Shown here piece by piece: positions 53,119-61,580 of a DNA stretch of 64,000 bases (positions are counted from its first letter, which is position 1; each line of letters starts with the position of its first letter). This DNA comes from Deltaproteobacteria bacterium. GTDB taxonomy: Bacteria > UBA10199 > JADFYH01. The notes below the pieces were generated by a model that was not told the DNA's origin, made no database searches, and saw only the letters and a program-made list of their open reading frames with translations. The stretch is from the NCBI GenBank assembly GCA_015233135.1, contig JADFYH010000007.1, positions 1 to 64,000 on the forward strand, written 5' to 3'. A program made the position numbers and the translations under genes.

Positions 53119-55035
53119 TTAATAATAACCATTACGGAGGCTGTTGTTATAGCCACCAACCCCGGGAGGGGGACGTTGCTTGAGCCTGAAATCCCCTTCT
53201 TCACGATACCTGGGTTTTGGCTTTTGTGCGGGGAGTTCTTTCAAGGGGAACGTCACATCCTGCAATGCCGTGGTGGTTGGAGTAAGAAATCCTTCCAAAT
53301 TATAGTAACCCGCTTTTTCTAGTCGGATTTTATATTGGGTATTCACGACAAGCTTATCTACACTGGCCGGGGTGGTAAGCCCGGTGGGCTGGTCATTGAT
53401 GAAAATCTTGGCCCCTTGAGGATTGCTGGAAATCAACGCCTGAGCCTGATTAGATGGCACCGGATTGATCGCATTCACAGGGGGTGTAGCCTGGCTTTCC
53501 GCCTGGGTTTGAGAAATCATGATAGGTTGCGAACTGGGCATAGTCGTGGGCTGAGCAGGATTCAAGTTCCCATTGTTGCTTAAGCCCAAGTTCGTCTGTT
53601 GACTTGGCTGACTTGGCGGTAAAGGTGGCGTTGGATTTACGGGATTGACAGGAGCATTTGTATTCGCGGGCATATTGGGATTATTCACTACATTGGGCAC
53701 TTGATTTAAAAGATTGTTGGCGGCCTTATGTGCATCATCAATTTGTTTTTGTAGCGCAGGGTTATTAAGCAGACCTTGAGCCGCTTTTTGTGCATCATCA
53801 ATCTGCTTTTGCAAATCGGGGTTATTGGCAGGTAGTTTTTTCAGCATGTCATCGATGCTTTTCTGCGTATTTTGAAGATTGGGACTTAATTTCGGTTTCA
53901 CCACAAAGACCCACGCCGCATAACCGCCTCCTACAAACATGAAAAATAAAATAAATAAAATGAGCAAAATCCAGACAAGGGTATTGCTTTTTTTTGCAAC
54001 GGAAACTTGCCCCGAATTACCACCCAGAGGGGGAGCAATTCCAGTGGCCAAAGTCTTATTAGAGGGAGAAGATGCCTGGGTGTTGGAAGAAGAACTTTCG
54101 TTGCTAACCATAATGGGCCTCTTATAAGGTTTTAAATAATCGGATAAATCTTTGGCTAAAAAGCCAGGACGAATGGTGGCCAGGAATTGGGCCAAGTCGA
54201 TTTGCATGACTTCCGCATCGTAACGTTCCTGCGGGTTTTGAGCCAAGGCCTTGGCCAGGATTTCCCTTAATCGACTCGGAAGCTCGGCAGGAATATCTTC
54301 CAGTTTCATCTGAGAGCTTCTGATCTTGTCTAAAATAATAATCTCAGAATCGCCCGGAAAACACTTTTGACCGGTAAGCATTTCAAACAGCACGATTCCC
54401 AAAGAGAAAACATCGCTTTTACCGTTTAAGTTTTCGGAGCGCACTTGTTCGGGGGACATGTAGCTGTACTTCCCACGCAACATTCCGGTGGTGGTGAAGC
54501 TTTGCTTCTGAGCGGCCTTGGCAATCCCAAAATCGGTGATTTTTACTTCCCCGTTGCGAGAGAGTAAAACGTTGTGGGGAGAAATATCACGGTGGATGAT
54601 GTGCAGGGAGTTTCCCTCCGCATCCGTTTTCTTATGGGCGTAATCGAGGCCTGCCAATACTTGCAGGGCAATAAAGCAGGCGATGTCCGTGGGAATCTTT
54701 TCCTTTTTTTCAGCCACCTGGGACATGAGGGTTTTTAAATCGAAGCCCTCCACATATTCCATGGCGATGAAATGCGCGTTCTCGAAAGAGCCTAAATCCA
54801 GCACCTGAACAATATTCGGATGGCTCAGTGCCGCAGAAAGCTTGGCCTCGTCGATAAGCATTTGAATGAATTCCGGGTCGGAGGCCCAGTGAGAAAGCAC
54901 TTTTTTGATGCAGACAATTTTTTCAAAGCCATCTACTCCAAACGTTTTGGCCTTGAAGACTTCCGCCATTCCCCCGGTGGCGATTTTTTCCAGAAGAAAA
55001 TATTTTCCAAATGGGGCGGGTAAGGTGGTGCTCAT
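53119..55035 (-). CDS. Transmembrane Ser/Thr kinase with PEGA domain
   Basis: This 638-residue protein has an N-terminal kinase domain (about 10-280) with IATGGMAEVFKAK, the catalytic lysine in VCIKKVL, HRDISPHNVLL and ITDFGIAKAA. A membrane segment near 350-372 is followed by an extracytoplasmic region with two near-identical 20-residue repeats (LQKQIDDAQKAA and LQKQIDDAHKAA). A Pro/Asn/Gln-rich stretch leads to a PEGA domain (about 530-605). The kinase is probably active (lysine, HRD and DFG intact). AGGAG (TAGGAG) before ATG 55035 overlaps the channel stop. Substrates unknown. Confidence 0.93.
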   Translation of the reverse strand: MSTTLPAPFGKYFLLEKIATGGMAEVFKAKTFGVDGFEKIVCIKKVLSHWASDPEFIQMLIDEAKLSAALSHPNIVQVLDLGSFENAHFIAMEYVEGFDLKTLMSQVAEKKEKIPTDIACFIALQVLAGLDYAHKKTDAEGNSLHIIHRDISPHNVLLSRNGEVKITDFGIAKAAQKQSFTTTGMLRGKYSYMSPEQVRSENLNGKSDVFSLGIVLFEMLTGQKCFPGDSEIIILDKIRSSQMKLEDIPAELPSRLREILAKALAQNPQERYDAEVMQIDLAQFLATIRPGFLAKDLSDYLKPYKRPIMVSNESSSSNTQASSPSNKTLATGIAPPLGGNSGQVSVAKKSNTLVWILLILFILFFMFVGGGYAAWVFVVKPKLSPNLQNTQKSIDDMLKKLPANNPDLQKQIDDAQKAAQGLLNNPALQKQIDDAHKAANNLLNQVPNVVNNPNMPANTNAPVNPVNPTPPLPPSQPSQQTNLGLSNNGNLNPAQPTTMPSSQPIMISQTQAESQATPPVNAINPVPSNQAQALISSNPQGAKIFINDQPTGLTTPASVDKLVVNTQYKIRLEKAGYYNLEGFLTPTTTALQDVTFPLKELPAQKPKPRYREEGDFRLKQRPPPGVGGYNNSLRNGYY

Positions 55036-55044
55036 TCTTTGCTC

Positions 55045-56733
55045 CTAACGGTTTAGTTTACGACCAATGGTCAATACGTACATCGACATAAAAAAAGCCC
55101 CCATAAATCCTTCGGAAGCACCTACGATCCTACTCCAACCTATGGGATGATAATCTCCGTATCCCAGAGTTGTAAAGGAAACGACACTAAAATAAACACA
55201 ATTAAAAAAGTCAACCGAGAGTGCCTTGAGATTATGAAAACCAGACAAAAAATCCTGGTTAATAATTCTATCGGGAGTCTTCACTCCACCATAAAGAAAT
55301 AAAAAGGCACACAATAAAATAACTATCCAGGAAGTTAAAATCACTCGAATCGGTTTCTCCCCATAACCGCAAGCCAAGCGCATGAATTGCAAACCGCTCT
55401 GAGCCGCGCGGGGAGTGGCTTTGCGTTTACATTCCATTTCTCCATAATAAAAATCGCTGGAGATTTCATAATTTCCACTATTCTCATAACACTTCTTAAT
55501 TTTACGACACACTTCTTCCGCCTTCTGAAAATCTTCTTTTTGAGCACTTTGGATGGCATTCAACTCGTCCATGCAAATAGCACGTGAAAATTTTTTTTCC
55601 CAGATAGCCTCACTAAAGTTGACCTGATCGAGAGAAGATTCTGAAAAGAAAGCCGCTTCGAGGTTTCCCTTGAGCTTGGTGGTCCCTCCGTGAAAAAAAA
55701 CACCCACGAATGAAATTTGTGTTTTTTGAGAGCTAATAAAATAAATACTTTTTTCGTCTCCAGAAAATTCTGTCCTGTCAAAGCGCAGAAGCTGATTTTC
55801 CAAATACAAAGGATAAGCCTTTAAAAATTTGGATTGAAAATAGGCATAAGAAAAATCGGCCACGCCATTCAAAAATTTGGTCTCGGAAAAATCGAATTCA
55901 TGCACCTGAAAGGAAGTATGGCAGAAATTGAGCAAGTTAAATTGAAACTCGGCCTGTAAAAAAGAAAGAGAGCGATTTTTAAAAAAACTGTGGTGAAAAA
56001 TAATTTCGGGGCTGGTCCAGCGCAGGTTTTTGAATAGGACTTCGTCGCTGTTAAAGTTGGTTTCACTCCAATCAATTTGTTGGCAATTGATAATGGAGTT
56101 ATTCCACGAAGCCAGTTTTCCGCCGATTTTTGACTTCGAAAAGGAAAACAAGTTCCCTTCTACCTTACAATCGTCAAAGTTAAGTTGATCCCCGTTAAAC
56201 TGAGACTCATTGAAAAAAGTACTTCCTGAAAAGTAGGCTTTTTTAAAACTGAGCTCCTGACTTTTACTGCGAAGCCCTGCAAAGCTAACGTGTTTGGCCC
56301 TGAATTGAGTGTCATAAAAATGGGTTTCGAAAGATTCGAACTCCACGGCATTAAATAAAGCAAAATCCCCCTCGAATTGGGCTCGAGCAAAATTAGTGCG
56401 GTTGCCTTTGAAAACAGAATTGTTAAACAAAGCCCCTTTTAGAAATTGGCATTTGTAAAAACTCGTTTCCTTTCCCAAAAATTGGCAATGTTCAAAATTG
56501 GCAAAATCTTCAAAAATTTTCTCACGCAAATTGAGAGGCCCATTAAAAATTGCCCCCTCAAAGTAGGTTTGTTTTAAATCGATTTTTTTTAACACTAAAG
56601 CCTCAAGCGCTTCGCCAGGCTTTGTGAAACTAGGGTCGTGCAGGAGACAGAATTTGAGCGGAGATTGTTCCCAAATTTTTTCGGAACAAATATTTTTTCC
56701 TTGCGGATTTTTATACTGACACTTTTCGCTCAT
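55045..56733 (-). CDS. Pentapeptide-like beta-helix fused to potassium channel pore
   Basis: This 562-residue protein starts with a Cys/His cluster (CQYKNPQGKNIC and FCLLHD) that may bind zinc. About 350 residues of degenerate five-residue repeats with a central Phe/Leu follow, such as FEGAIFNGPLNL and FNESQFNGDQLNFDDC, consistent with a right-handed beta-helix. The C-terminal end is a two-TM potassium channel pore with selectivity filter TTLGYGD near 516-522. ATG 56733 is preferred over an in-frame start at 56841. Its TAG stop overlaps the kinase ribosome-binding site. The role is ion conductance; the gating signal is unknown. Confidence 0.88.
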   Translation of the reverse strand: MSEKCQYKNPQGKNICSEKIWEQSPLKFCLLHDPSFTKPGEALEALVLKKIDLKQTYFEGAIFNGPLNLREKIFEDFANFEHCQFLGKETSFYKCQFLKGALFNNSVFKGNRTNFARAQFEGDFALFNAVEFESFETHFYDTQFRAKHVSFAGLRSKSQELSFKKAYFSGSTFFNESQFNGDQLNFDDCKVEGNLFSFSKSKIGGKLASWNNSIINCQQIDWSETNFNSDEVLFKNLRWTSPEIIFHHSFFKNRSLSFLQAEFQFNLLNFCHTSFQVHEFDFSETKFLNGVADFSYAYFQSKFLKAYPLYLENQLLRFDRTEFSGDEKSIYFISSQKTQISFVGVFFHGGTTKLKGNLEAAFFSESSLDQVNFSEAIWEKKFSRAICMDELNAIQSAQKEDFQKAEEVCRKIKKCYENSGNYEISSDFYYGEMECKRKATPRAAQSGLQFMRLACGYGEKPIRVILTSWIVILLCAFLFLYGGVKTPDRIINQDFLSGFHNLKALSVDFFNCVYFSVVSFTTLGYGDYHPIGWSRIVGASEGFMGAFFMSMYVLTIGRKLNR

Positions 56734-56951
56734 GGCCCGCCATTGTAGTGGTTTTCTAGCCTTGGTCAACCAAAGTGTCTGCCTATCGGTCTTAAAATCG
56801 AACCTAAAAAAAAATAGTGTCCGATGTTTGTATTCTCTCACTTCAGAAATTTAATAAAAAACCAGCAATAATGCGTTTTTATTTCTTGGCCCTTCCTTTG
56901 CTTTATCTCAGAGCAACGCGCGTAAACAAAAAAAGAAAGGAGGTGAAGCTA
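56734..56951. promoter_or_regulatory. Divergent promoter region
   Basis: The gap between the channel (minus) and the small conserved gene (plus) holds no gene of its own. It must contain the starts of both transcription units. AAGGAGGTGA (56937-56946) is a near-ideal ribosome-binding site for the plus-strand gene. I do not see confident -35/-10 pairs. Confidence 0.5.
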
Positions 56952-57146
56952 ATGGAAAATAAAGACGTGTTTTTGATTACCGAACAAGTGCCCCTGGGCG
57001 ACAAGCCCGCCAAAACTATTTGGACCAAAATTGGGGTGGCCTTTGTGAATAGAGATCAATCGCTCAATGTGCTGCTGGATGCCTTGCCGCTGCATGGCAA
57101 GCTGCATATTCGGGATAGGAAAATGGATAAAAAACAAAATAATTAA
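56952..57146 (+). CDS. Small conserved protein, unknown function
   Basis: The 64-residue product has WTKIGVAFVNRDQSLNVLLDALPLHGKLHIRD, which I recognise as a small conserved proteobacterial family without a defined function. ATG 56952 follows an almost perfect AAGGAGGTGA, suggesting strong translation. The longer open frame to the left is not supported. It lies 22 bases before the ComEA-like gene. Confidence 0.7.
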   Translation: MENKDVFLITEQVPLGDKPAKTIWTKIGVAFVNRDQSLNVLLDALPLHGKLHIRDRKMDKKQNN

Positions 57147-57168
57147 AAATATAAAAGGAAAAAATAAT

Positions 57169-57561
57169 ATGAAAAAGCAAATTCAAATCTTAAGTGTTCT
57201 CATTCTCTGTGTGTTTTTAAGTTCAGGCTTCGCAATCGCGAAAGCCTCCAAAAAACAGATCTCAGGACAGCTTAATCTTAACAAAGCCTCTGTGGAAGAG
57301 CTGCACAAACTTCCTGGACTCAGCGTTAAAAAAGCAGAAGCGATAGTCGATTATCGAAAAGAGCACCCTTTTAAATCGGTGTCCGAACTCGATCAAATCA
57401 AAGGCTTCAGTAAAAAGAGCATCCATAAAATGAAGCCTTATCTAACTACGGAAGGCTCGAACAATCTGGCCATCGAGGGAGGCAGCAAATCAAAGTCAAA
57501 AAAATCTAAATCGAAGAAAGAAGCTTCCGCGAAGAAACACAAGAAAGCGGATAAGGCCTAA
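57169..57561 (+). CDS. Secreted ComEA-like helix-hairpin-helix protein
   Basis: The 130-residue product has a signal peptide (MKKQIQILSVLILCVFLSSG to AIA). Then LNLNKASVEELHKLPGLSVKKAEAIVDYRK and FKSVSELDQIKGFSKKSIHKMKPYL form the DNA-binding helix-hairpin-helix of ComEA. The tail is Lys/Ser-rich. AAAAGGA lies before ATG 57169. In relatives ComEA binds incoming DNA in competence; other competence genes are not in the window. Confidence 0.82.
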   Translation: MKKQIQILSVLILCVFLSSGFAIAKASKKQISGQLNLNKASVEELHKLPGLSVKKAEAIVDYRKEHPFKSVSELDQIKGFSKKSIHKMKPYLTTEGSNNLAIEGGSKSKSKKSKSKKEASAKKHKKADKA

Positions 57562-57593
57562 TTGGGTAGACGGATAAGAAAACCCCTCGTTCC

Positions 57594-57649
57594 TTCACCC
57601 CCCTTCTTTCTGCAAAAAGCGGAAAGAAGGGGGCGGGGAATCAGGGTGA
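57594..57649. repeat. Palindromic repeat with CCCCCTTCTTTC arms
   Basis: CCCCCTTCTTTC (57599-57610) and GAAAGAAGGGGG (57622-57633) are perfect 12-base arms. Outer TTCACCC and GGGTGAA extend the symmetry. It resembles the GC-rich repeat family but with a different core. It lies between the ComEA-like gene and the acyl-CoA dehydrogenase. Confidence 0.65.
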
Positions 57650-57706
57650 AAACGATATTGGACCTCTTGCGTAACCGTCACAAGCACCCCAAGGGCAATA
57701 GCTCTA

Positions 57707-59515
57707 TTAGAATCGCATCTTCAACGCCGAGGGATCTTCATTTTGTATCACTTTTGCGAAGGCTCCCAGCTGAGGCAGCAGATTCCAGATGAAGAAGCGG
57801 GTGGTCTTCACTTTGCCTTCATAAAATCGGGCTTCAGGATTATTTTCACAAAGGGCATTTTTCTTTTCTTCGTCCGTGGCACCTGCATCGGCCCAAATTT
57901 TTTCCAGTTTAGGCAAGGCAACGAGTGATTGATCTAGCAACAACCAGGCAAGCACTGCATGGGCCATCATGTTCAGGAAGGCGGTCGCATGCAATTGAGG
58001 AAATTCAATATCCCCACCCATGGCCTTTTCGCCAAATTTCATGGCAGCTGCTCCCACTTGATCCATGGCTTTTTTGAGGGCCTCAATTTCTTTCCCCAAG
58101 CTTGCATGAGAGATATTTTTTTCGATGAATTCGCTGACATGCGCATAAAGATTGCGCAACAGCTCACCACCATTTTGAGTCATCTTGCGGCCGATAAGAT
58201 CCAGGGCCTGGATGCCATTGGTGCCTTCGTAGATCGAACCGATTTTTACATCACGCAGCATTTGTTCGATGGGATATTCGTTGCAATAACCATAGCCTCC
58301 ATAAACCTGCATGGCCATGGTAGCAATTTCAAAACCTTTGTCGGTACAAAAGGCCTTACAGACAGGGGTAAGCAAATCGGCAATAGCCTGGGCAAAAGCC
58401 TTTTTTTCTGCATCCTTTTCGTGTTCAGCCAAATCGATGCAATACCCGGCCTTGTAAAGCAAGGCCCGCATCCCTTCAACATAGGCCTTCATGGTGGCCA
58501 ACATCCGTTTCACATCGGCATATTGAATGATATTCTTTTTGCCCCCCTGGACGCGTTCCTTGGCATAAACCAGCGCATGTTCATAGGCGTTTCCAGCCGT
58601 ACTCAAACCTTGCATACCACAAGCCAGACGGGCTTCGTTCATCATCTGAAACATGTAGGGCATGCCCCTGCGCGGCTCACCCACCAGATAGCCCACACAT
58701 TGATTTTGATCCCCAAAGGCAAGCGTACAGGTAGGAGAGGCATGAATGCCCAACTTGTGCTCAATGTTCACCACTTTGACATCGTTGTTTTCACCCACAC
58801 TGCCATCGGCATTCACCTTGTTTCGCGGCACTACAAACAAACTAATTCCTTTGGTGCCTTGGGGATCACCTTCGATGCGAGCCAAAACCAGGTGAATGAC
58901 ATTGCTGGCAAAATCGTTGTCTCCACAAGAAATAAAAATCTTCGAGCCTTTAATCAGATATCCCTCTCCACTTTTACTGGCCGTTGTTTTAAGGTCTCCC
59001 ACGGCTGATCCGGCCTGGGGTTCAGTCAGACACATGGTGCCTGTCCACTCTCCCCCATACATTTTGGGGCAATAAATTTGGGCAAGTTCTGGAGTGCCGA
59101 AAGCTTCAATCAAATGTCCGGCACCCCGGGTAAGGCCGGGAAACATCATGAAGCTGAAACAGGCCCCGGTAAAAAATTCACTGATAGACATGAAGAGCGA
59201 GACAGGAAGCCCAAGCCCACCATAAGTGGTAGGAAGTTCCAAACCAATAAATCCATTTTGGGCATAACTTTGATAGGTTTCTTTAAAACCGGGGGCGGTA
59301 AGCACCTGACCCTTCTCAAAACGCACCCCATACTCATCGGCTTTTTTATTCAGGGGGGCCAATTCATTTTGGGCAAATTTGAGAGATTGCTCCAAAAAGG
59401 CCTTGAAATCTGTCTCGCCAAAATTCGAGAAGTTCTCCAAGCTTTGAAGATTCTGAATTTGAAGATATTCAAAAAGTGTGAAGTGAACATCGCGTTCATT
59501 GACGAGATAGGACAT
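57707..59515 (-). CDS. Acyl-CoA dehydrogenase (large type)
   Basis: This 602-residue flavoprotein catalyses the first beta-oxidation step. It has MCLTEPQAGSAVGDLKT, KIFISCGDNDF and YGGYGYCNEYPIEQMLRDVKI. The motif GSIYEGTNGIQALDL holds the likely catalytic glutamate. Extra N- and C-terminal regions match the long bacterial FadE-like subgroup. ATG 59515 is used. It likely works with fadA-fadN, but no operator matching the fadA site is visible upstream. Confidence 0.93.
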   Translation of the reverse strand: MSYLVNERDVHFTLFEYLQIQNLQSLENFSNFGETDFKAFLEQSLKFAQNELAPLNKKADEYGVRFEKGQVLTAPGFKETYQSYAQNGFIGLELPTTYGGLGLPVSLFMSISEFFTGACFSFMMFPGLTRGAGHLIEAFGTPELAQIYCPKMYGGEWTGTMCLTEPQAGSAVGDLKTTASKSGEGYLIKGSKIFISCGDNDFASNVIHLVLARIEGDPQGTKGISLFVVPRNKVNADGSVGENNDVKVVNIEHKLGIHASPTCTLAFGDQNQCVGYLVGEPRRGMPYMFQMMNEARLACGMQGLSTAGNAYEHALVYAKERVQGGKKNIIQYADVKRMLATMKAYVEGMRALLYKAGYCIDLAEHEKDAEKKAFAQAIADLLTPVCKAFCTDKGFEIATMAMQVYGGYGYCNEYPIEQMLRDVKIGSIYEGTNGIQALDLIGRKMTQNGGELLRNLYAHVSEFIEKNISHASLGKEIEALKKAMDQVGAAAMKFGEKAMGGDIEFPQLHATAFLNMMAHAVLAWLLLDQSLVALPKLEKIWADAGATDEEKKNALCENNPEARFYEGKVKTTRFFIWNLLPQLGAFAKVIQNEDPSALKMRF

Positions 59516-59536
59516 AGATAGACCTTATTTACTAAA

Positions 59537-59580
59537 CTCCTCCCGGCCTCCCCTTGGAATTGAGGGAAGGGACAGTGGGG
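59537..59580. repeat. GC-rich degenerate palindromic repeat
   Basis: CCTCCCGGCCTCCCC with TGAGGGAAGGG and GTGGGG form an imperfect palindrome just upstream of the acyl-CoA dehydrogenase. It appears to be a diverged member of the repeat family. Confidence 0.5.
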
Positions 59581-59593
59581 TTTGACATTTATT

Positions 59594-60130
59594 TTATTTT
59601 TTGATTCTTCTCGCGAGATAGACCACAACGAAAGCAATTCCAACTATGATCATCATCATGAAAATGTTTTTTTGATACTGCATCAAACTCGAACAGGGGT
59701 CCACCTGAACACTCGTTTCAATTTGTGTAAAGGCCCCATCCAAGGCGACAAAGTTTGCCCTGATCTTGTATTCACCCACTTGTTCAAAAGGGTAAACGAT
59801 CTTGTAAATACCCGGAGCAATTTGATCACTCTCTTTGAGAGTCGTTTCCCGGTAACTCCTTGCAGAAAGGCTCTCGATAGCAAGACTTATATTGCCTGTA
59901 AAGGATAGATCAAGGTCTGGATTGTAGGCTACAATGTAGATTTCAAGAGGAAATACAAGAGAAATTTTTTTTTGATTGGTTAAAATCTTAAGCTGGAATC
60001 TTTCCCATTTTTGTTCCTGACCCAAAACAAGGTGAGGGGGAAGTTTTTTAGAAATATCCTCGATGCTTCGAGCAAAAAGTGGAGAAACCAACAGTAGGAA
60101 TATGAAAAATATTTTCAACAAATACTTCAT
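59594..60130 (-). CDS. Membrane-anchored envelope protein, unknown
   Basis: The 178-residue product has a signal peptide (MKYLLKIFFIFLLLVSPLFA), a beta-rich domain of about 110 residues with GIYKIVYPFEQVGEYKIRANFVALDG, and a C-terminal membrane segment FMMMIIVGIAFVVVYLA with a basic tail. It resembles small periplasmic beta-sandwich proteins anchored to the membrane. ATG 60130 is preferred; ATG 60157 lies in the terminator loop. GAGGGGG (60143-60149) sits about 12 bases upstream. Confidence 0.65.
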   Translation of the reverse strand: MKYLLKIFFIFLLLVSPLFARSIEDISKKLPPHLVLGQEQKWERFQLKILTNQKKISLVFPLEIYIVAYNPDLDLSFTGNISLAIESLSARSYRETTLKESDQIAPGIYKIVYPFEQVGEYKIRANFVALDGAFTQIETSVQVDPCSSLMQYQKNIFMMMIIVGIAFVVVYLARRIKK

Positions 60131-60140
60131 AAAAACAAAA

Positions 60141-60167
60141 ACCCCCTCGCAGTTCATACGAAGGGGT
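60141..60167 (-). terminator. Terminator after the Lys-rich gene, overlapping next ribosome-binding site
   Basis: On the minus strand ACCCCTTCG pairs with CGAGGGGGT (arms 60159-60167 and 60141-60149), with one mismatch, followed by TTTTTGTTTTT. It can terminate transcription from the Lys-rich gene. The downstream arm contains the GAGGGGG ribosome-binding site of the next gene, so folding would also hide it. Confidence 0.7.
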
Positions 60168-60199
60168 CTTTAAGCTTTCAAGCACTAAATAAAAAAAGC

Positions 60200-60430
60200 T
60201 TATTTCTTTTCAGTTTTCTTTTCGGTCTTTACTTCTTCTTTTTTAGCAGCAGGTTTACTTTCTGCTTTAGCAGGTTTAGATTCTGCTTTTGCGGGCTTGG
60301 ATTCTTCTTTCTTTTCAACTTTTACTGCTGCTTTTTCTTCCTTCTTTTCCACTTTCTTCTCTTCGGCCATTCCTACGCTAGCGCTTGCGAGGAAACCTAA
60401 GGTCACGATCAACGCGAGTAATTTCTTCAT
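60200..60430 (-). CDS. Small secreted Lys/Glu/Ala-rich protein
   Basis: The 76-residue product has a signal peptide (KKLLALIVTLGFLASASVGMA) and a tail made of KVEKKEE and repeated ESKPAKA units. AAGGAG lies before ATG 60430. It is probably an unstructured periplasmic protein, with a possible role in ion or stress buffering that cannot be shown. Confidence 0.7.
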   Translation of the reverse strand: MKKLLALIVTLGFLASASVGMAEEKKVEKKEEKAAVKVEKKEESKPAKAESKPAKAESKPAAKKEEVKTEKKTEKK

Positions 60431-60621
60431 CTTCTTTCTCCTTTTATTGTTTATGGAATTTCCTCCACGAAAGAAACCCTTCGTCAAAGAAGCTTCGCAT
60501 CTTTTTTTACAATGAGGGGGAGTTGCTAGCAAAGCTTCAATGAGGTGACAAGTTTATTTTTTGGGATGTACACCTTAATCGAAACGGGGATCACTCTCTA
60601 CAAGAAGGATTAAGAAAAAAA

Positions 60622-60694
60622 TGGTCAGGGCCGGGATTGAACCGGCGACGCCAGCCTTTTCAGGGCTGCGCTCTACCGACTGAGCTACCTGACC
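60622..60694 (-). tRNA. tRNA-Phe (anticodon GAA)
   Basis: The minus strand folds as a cloverleaf: acceptor GGTCAGG with CCTGACC, D-arm GCTC...GAGC, anticodon stem CAGCC/GGCTG with loop CTGAAAA (anticodon GAA), and T-arm CCGGTTCAATCCCGG. It is 73 nucleotides long, ends in a discriminator A, and the CCA is not encoded. Confidence 0.95.
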
Positions 60695-60861
60695 TATTTG
60701 TATCTTCGTTTCAGGAAACCCGAAACTCGACCCAAGGGAGAGCACTACGTTGCTCCCCTTTGGATTCCCCATTGTTATGGGAAGCTTCACCCTCGCACGC
60801 AAAATTTGCGAGCTGCCCTTATAGAAGTGCCCCTTATTTGCTGTCAATTTAAAATCCAAAA
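60695..60861. other. Gap between tRNA-Phe and phoU
   Basis: No gene is seen. The region contains short GGAAACCCGAAAC and GGGAGAGC-type runs but no repeat copy with clear arms. It should hold the promoter of the tRNA and the end of the pst-phoU transcript. Confidence 0.4.
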
Positions 60862-61557
60862 TTATTGAAGCGGAGAATTTCGCAAGGCAGGATGCCGCAC
60901 GTCTTCGCCCCGCATGAGAAAGAGTACCATTTCGGCAACGTTGGTGGCATGATCGGCCAAGCGTTCCAAATATTTGGCAACCGAAATTAATTTTACTCCA
61001 CGATTGATATTATTGGGGTCCTCTCTCATGAGAATCATTAACTCATCGATAATTTTATGAGTGAGTTCATCTACGGCATCGTCGTTCCCCATCACCGATT
61101 CGGCAAGGGATTCCCCTCCTTTAACCAGGGCATCCAGGGCATCTTTCATCATCTTTTGGGCCATTTGAGCCAAAATAGGCAGATGAATATAAGGCTTTAA
61201 AGGGGGCTCTTTCAACAGTTCCAAGGCCCTCTGGGCAATATTGACTCCTAAATCTCCCATCCGTTCAAGGTCAGTCACAATTTTTAAGGAGGTAATGATA
61301 AAGCGCAAATCCGAGGCGGTAGGCTGACGCAGGGCTAAAATATTAATGCAAAGTTCATCGATCTGTTTTTCTAAGCGATTGATTTCCTGATCTAGTTTTA
61401 TAGATTTTTTGGCAAGTTCTGAATCCGACTGAATCAGTGCCTTCATCGAATTGGCAATCAGTTCCTCGACATGCCCACCGATGAGAAGGATTTTATCGCG
61501 AAGTTCTTTCAGGTCATGCTCGTAGTGTTTTGAGGTGTGTTCCGTATGCGTCGTCAT
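60862..61557 (-). CDS. phoU: Phosphate signalling protein PhoU
   Basis: PhoU links the Pst transporter to PhoR/PhoB and represses phosphate-starvation genes when phosphate is plentiful. The 231-residue product has two helical PhoU repeats, with ALRQPTASDLRFIITSLKIVTDLERMGD and ISVAKYLERLADHATNVAE. ATG 61557 with GGAG is preferred; a TTG at 61584 overlaps pstB. It ends the pst operon. Confidence 0.95.
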   Translation of the reverse strand: MTTHTEHTSKHYEHDLKELRDKILLIGGHVEELIANSMKALIQSDSELAKKSIKLDQEINRLEKQIDELCINILALRQPTASDLRFIITSLKIVTDLERMGDLGVNIAQRALELLKEPPLKPYIHLPILAQMAQKMMKDALDALVKGGESLAESVMGNDDAVDELTHKIIDELMILMREDPNNINRGVKLISVAKYLERLADHATNVAEMVLFLMRGEDVRHPALRNSPLQ

Positions 61558-61580
61558 AAGGCTCCATTGTAAATGTTTTT

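Noticed and set aside
57959-59008. Long open frame (349 codons) opposite the acyl-CoA dehydrogenase
   Set aside because: It is fully antisense to a clearly recognisable gene and has no protein motifs of its own.
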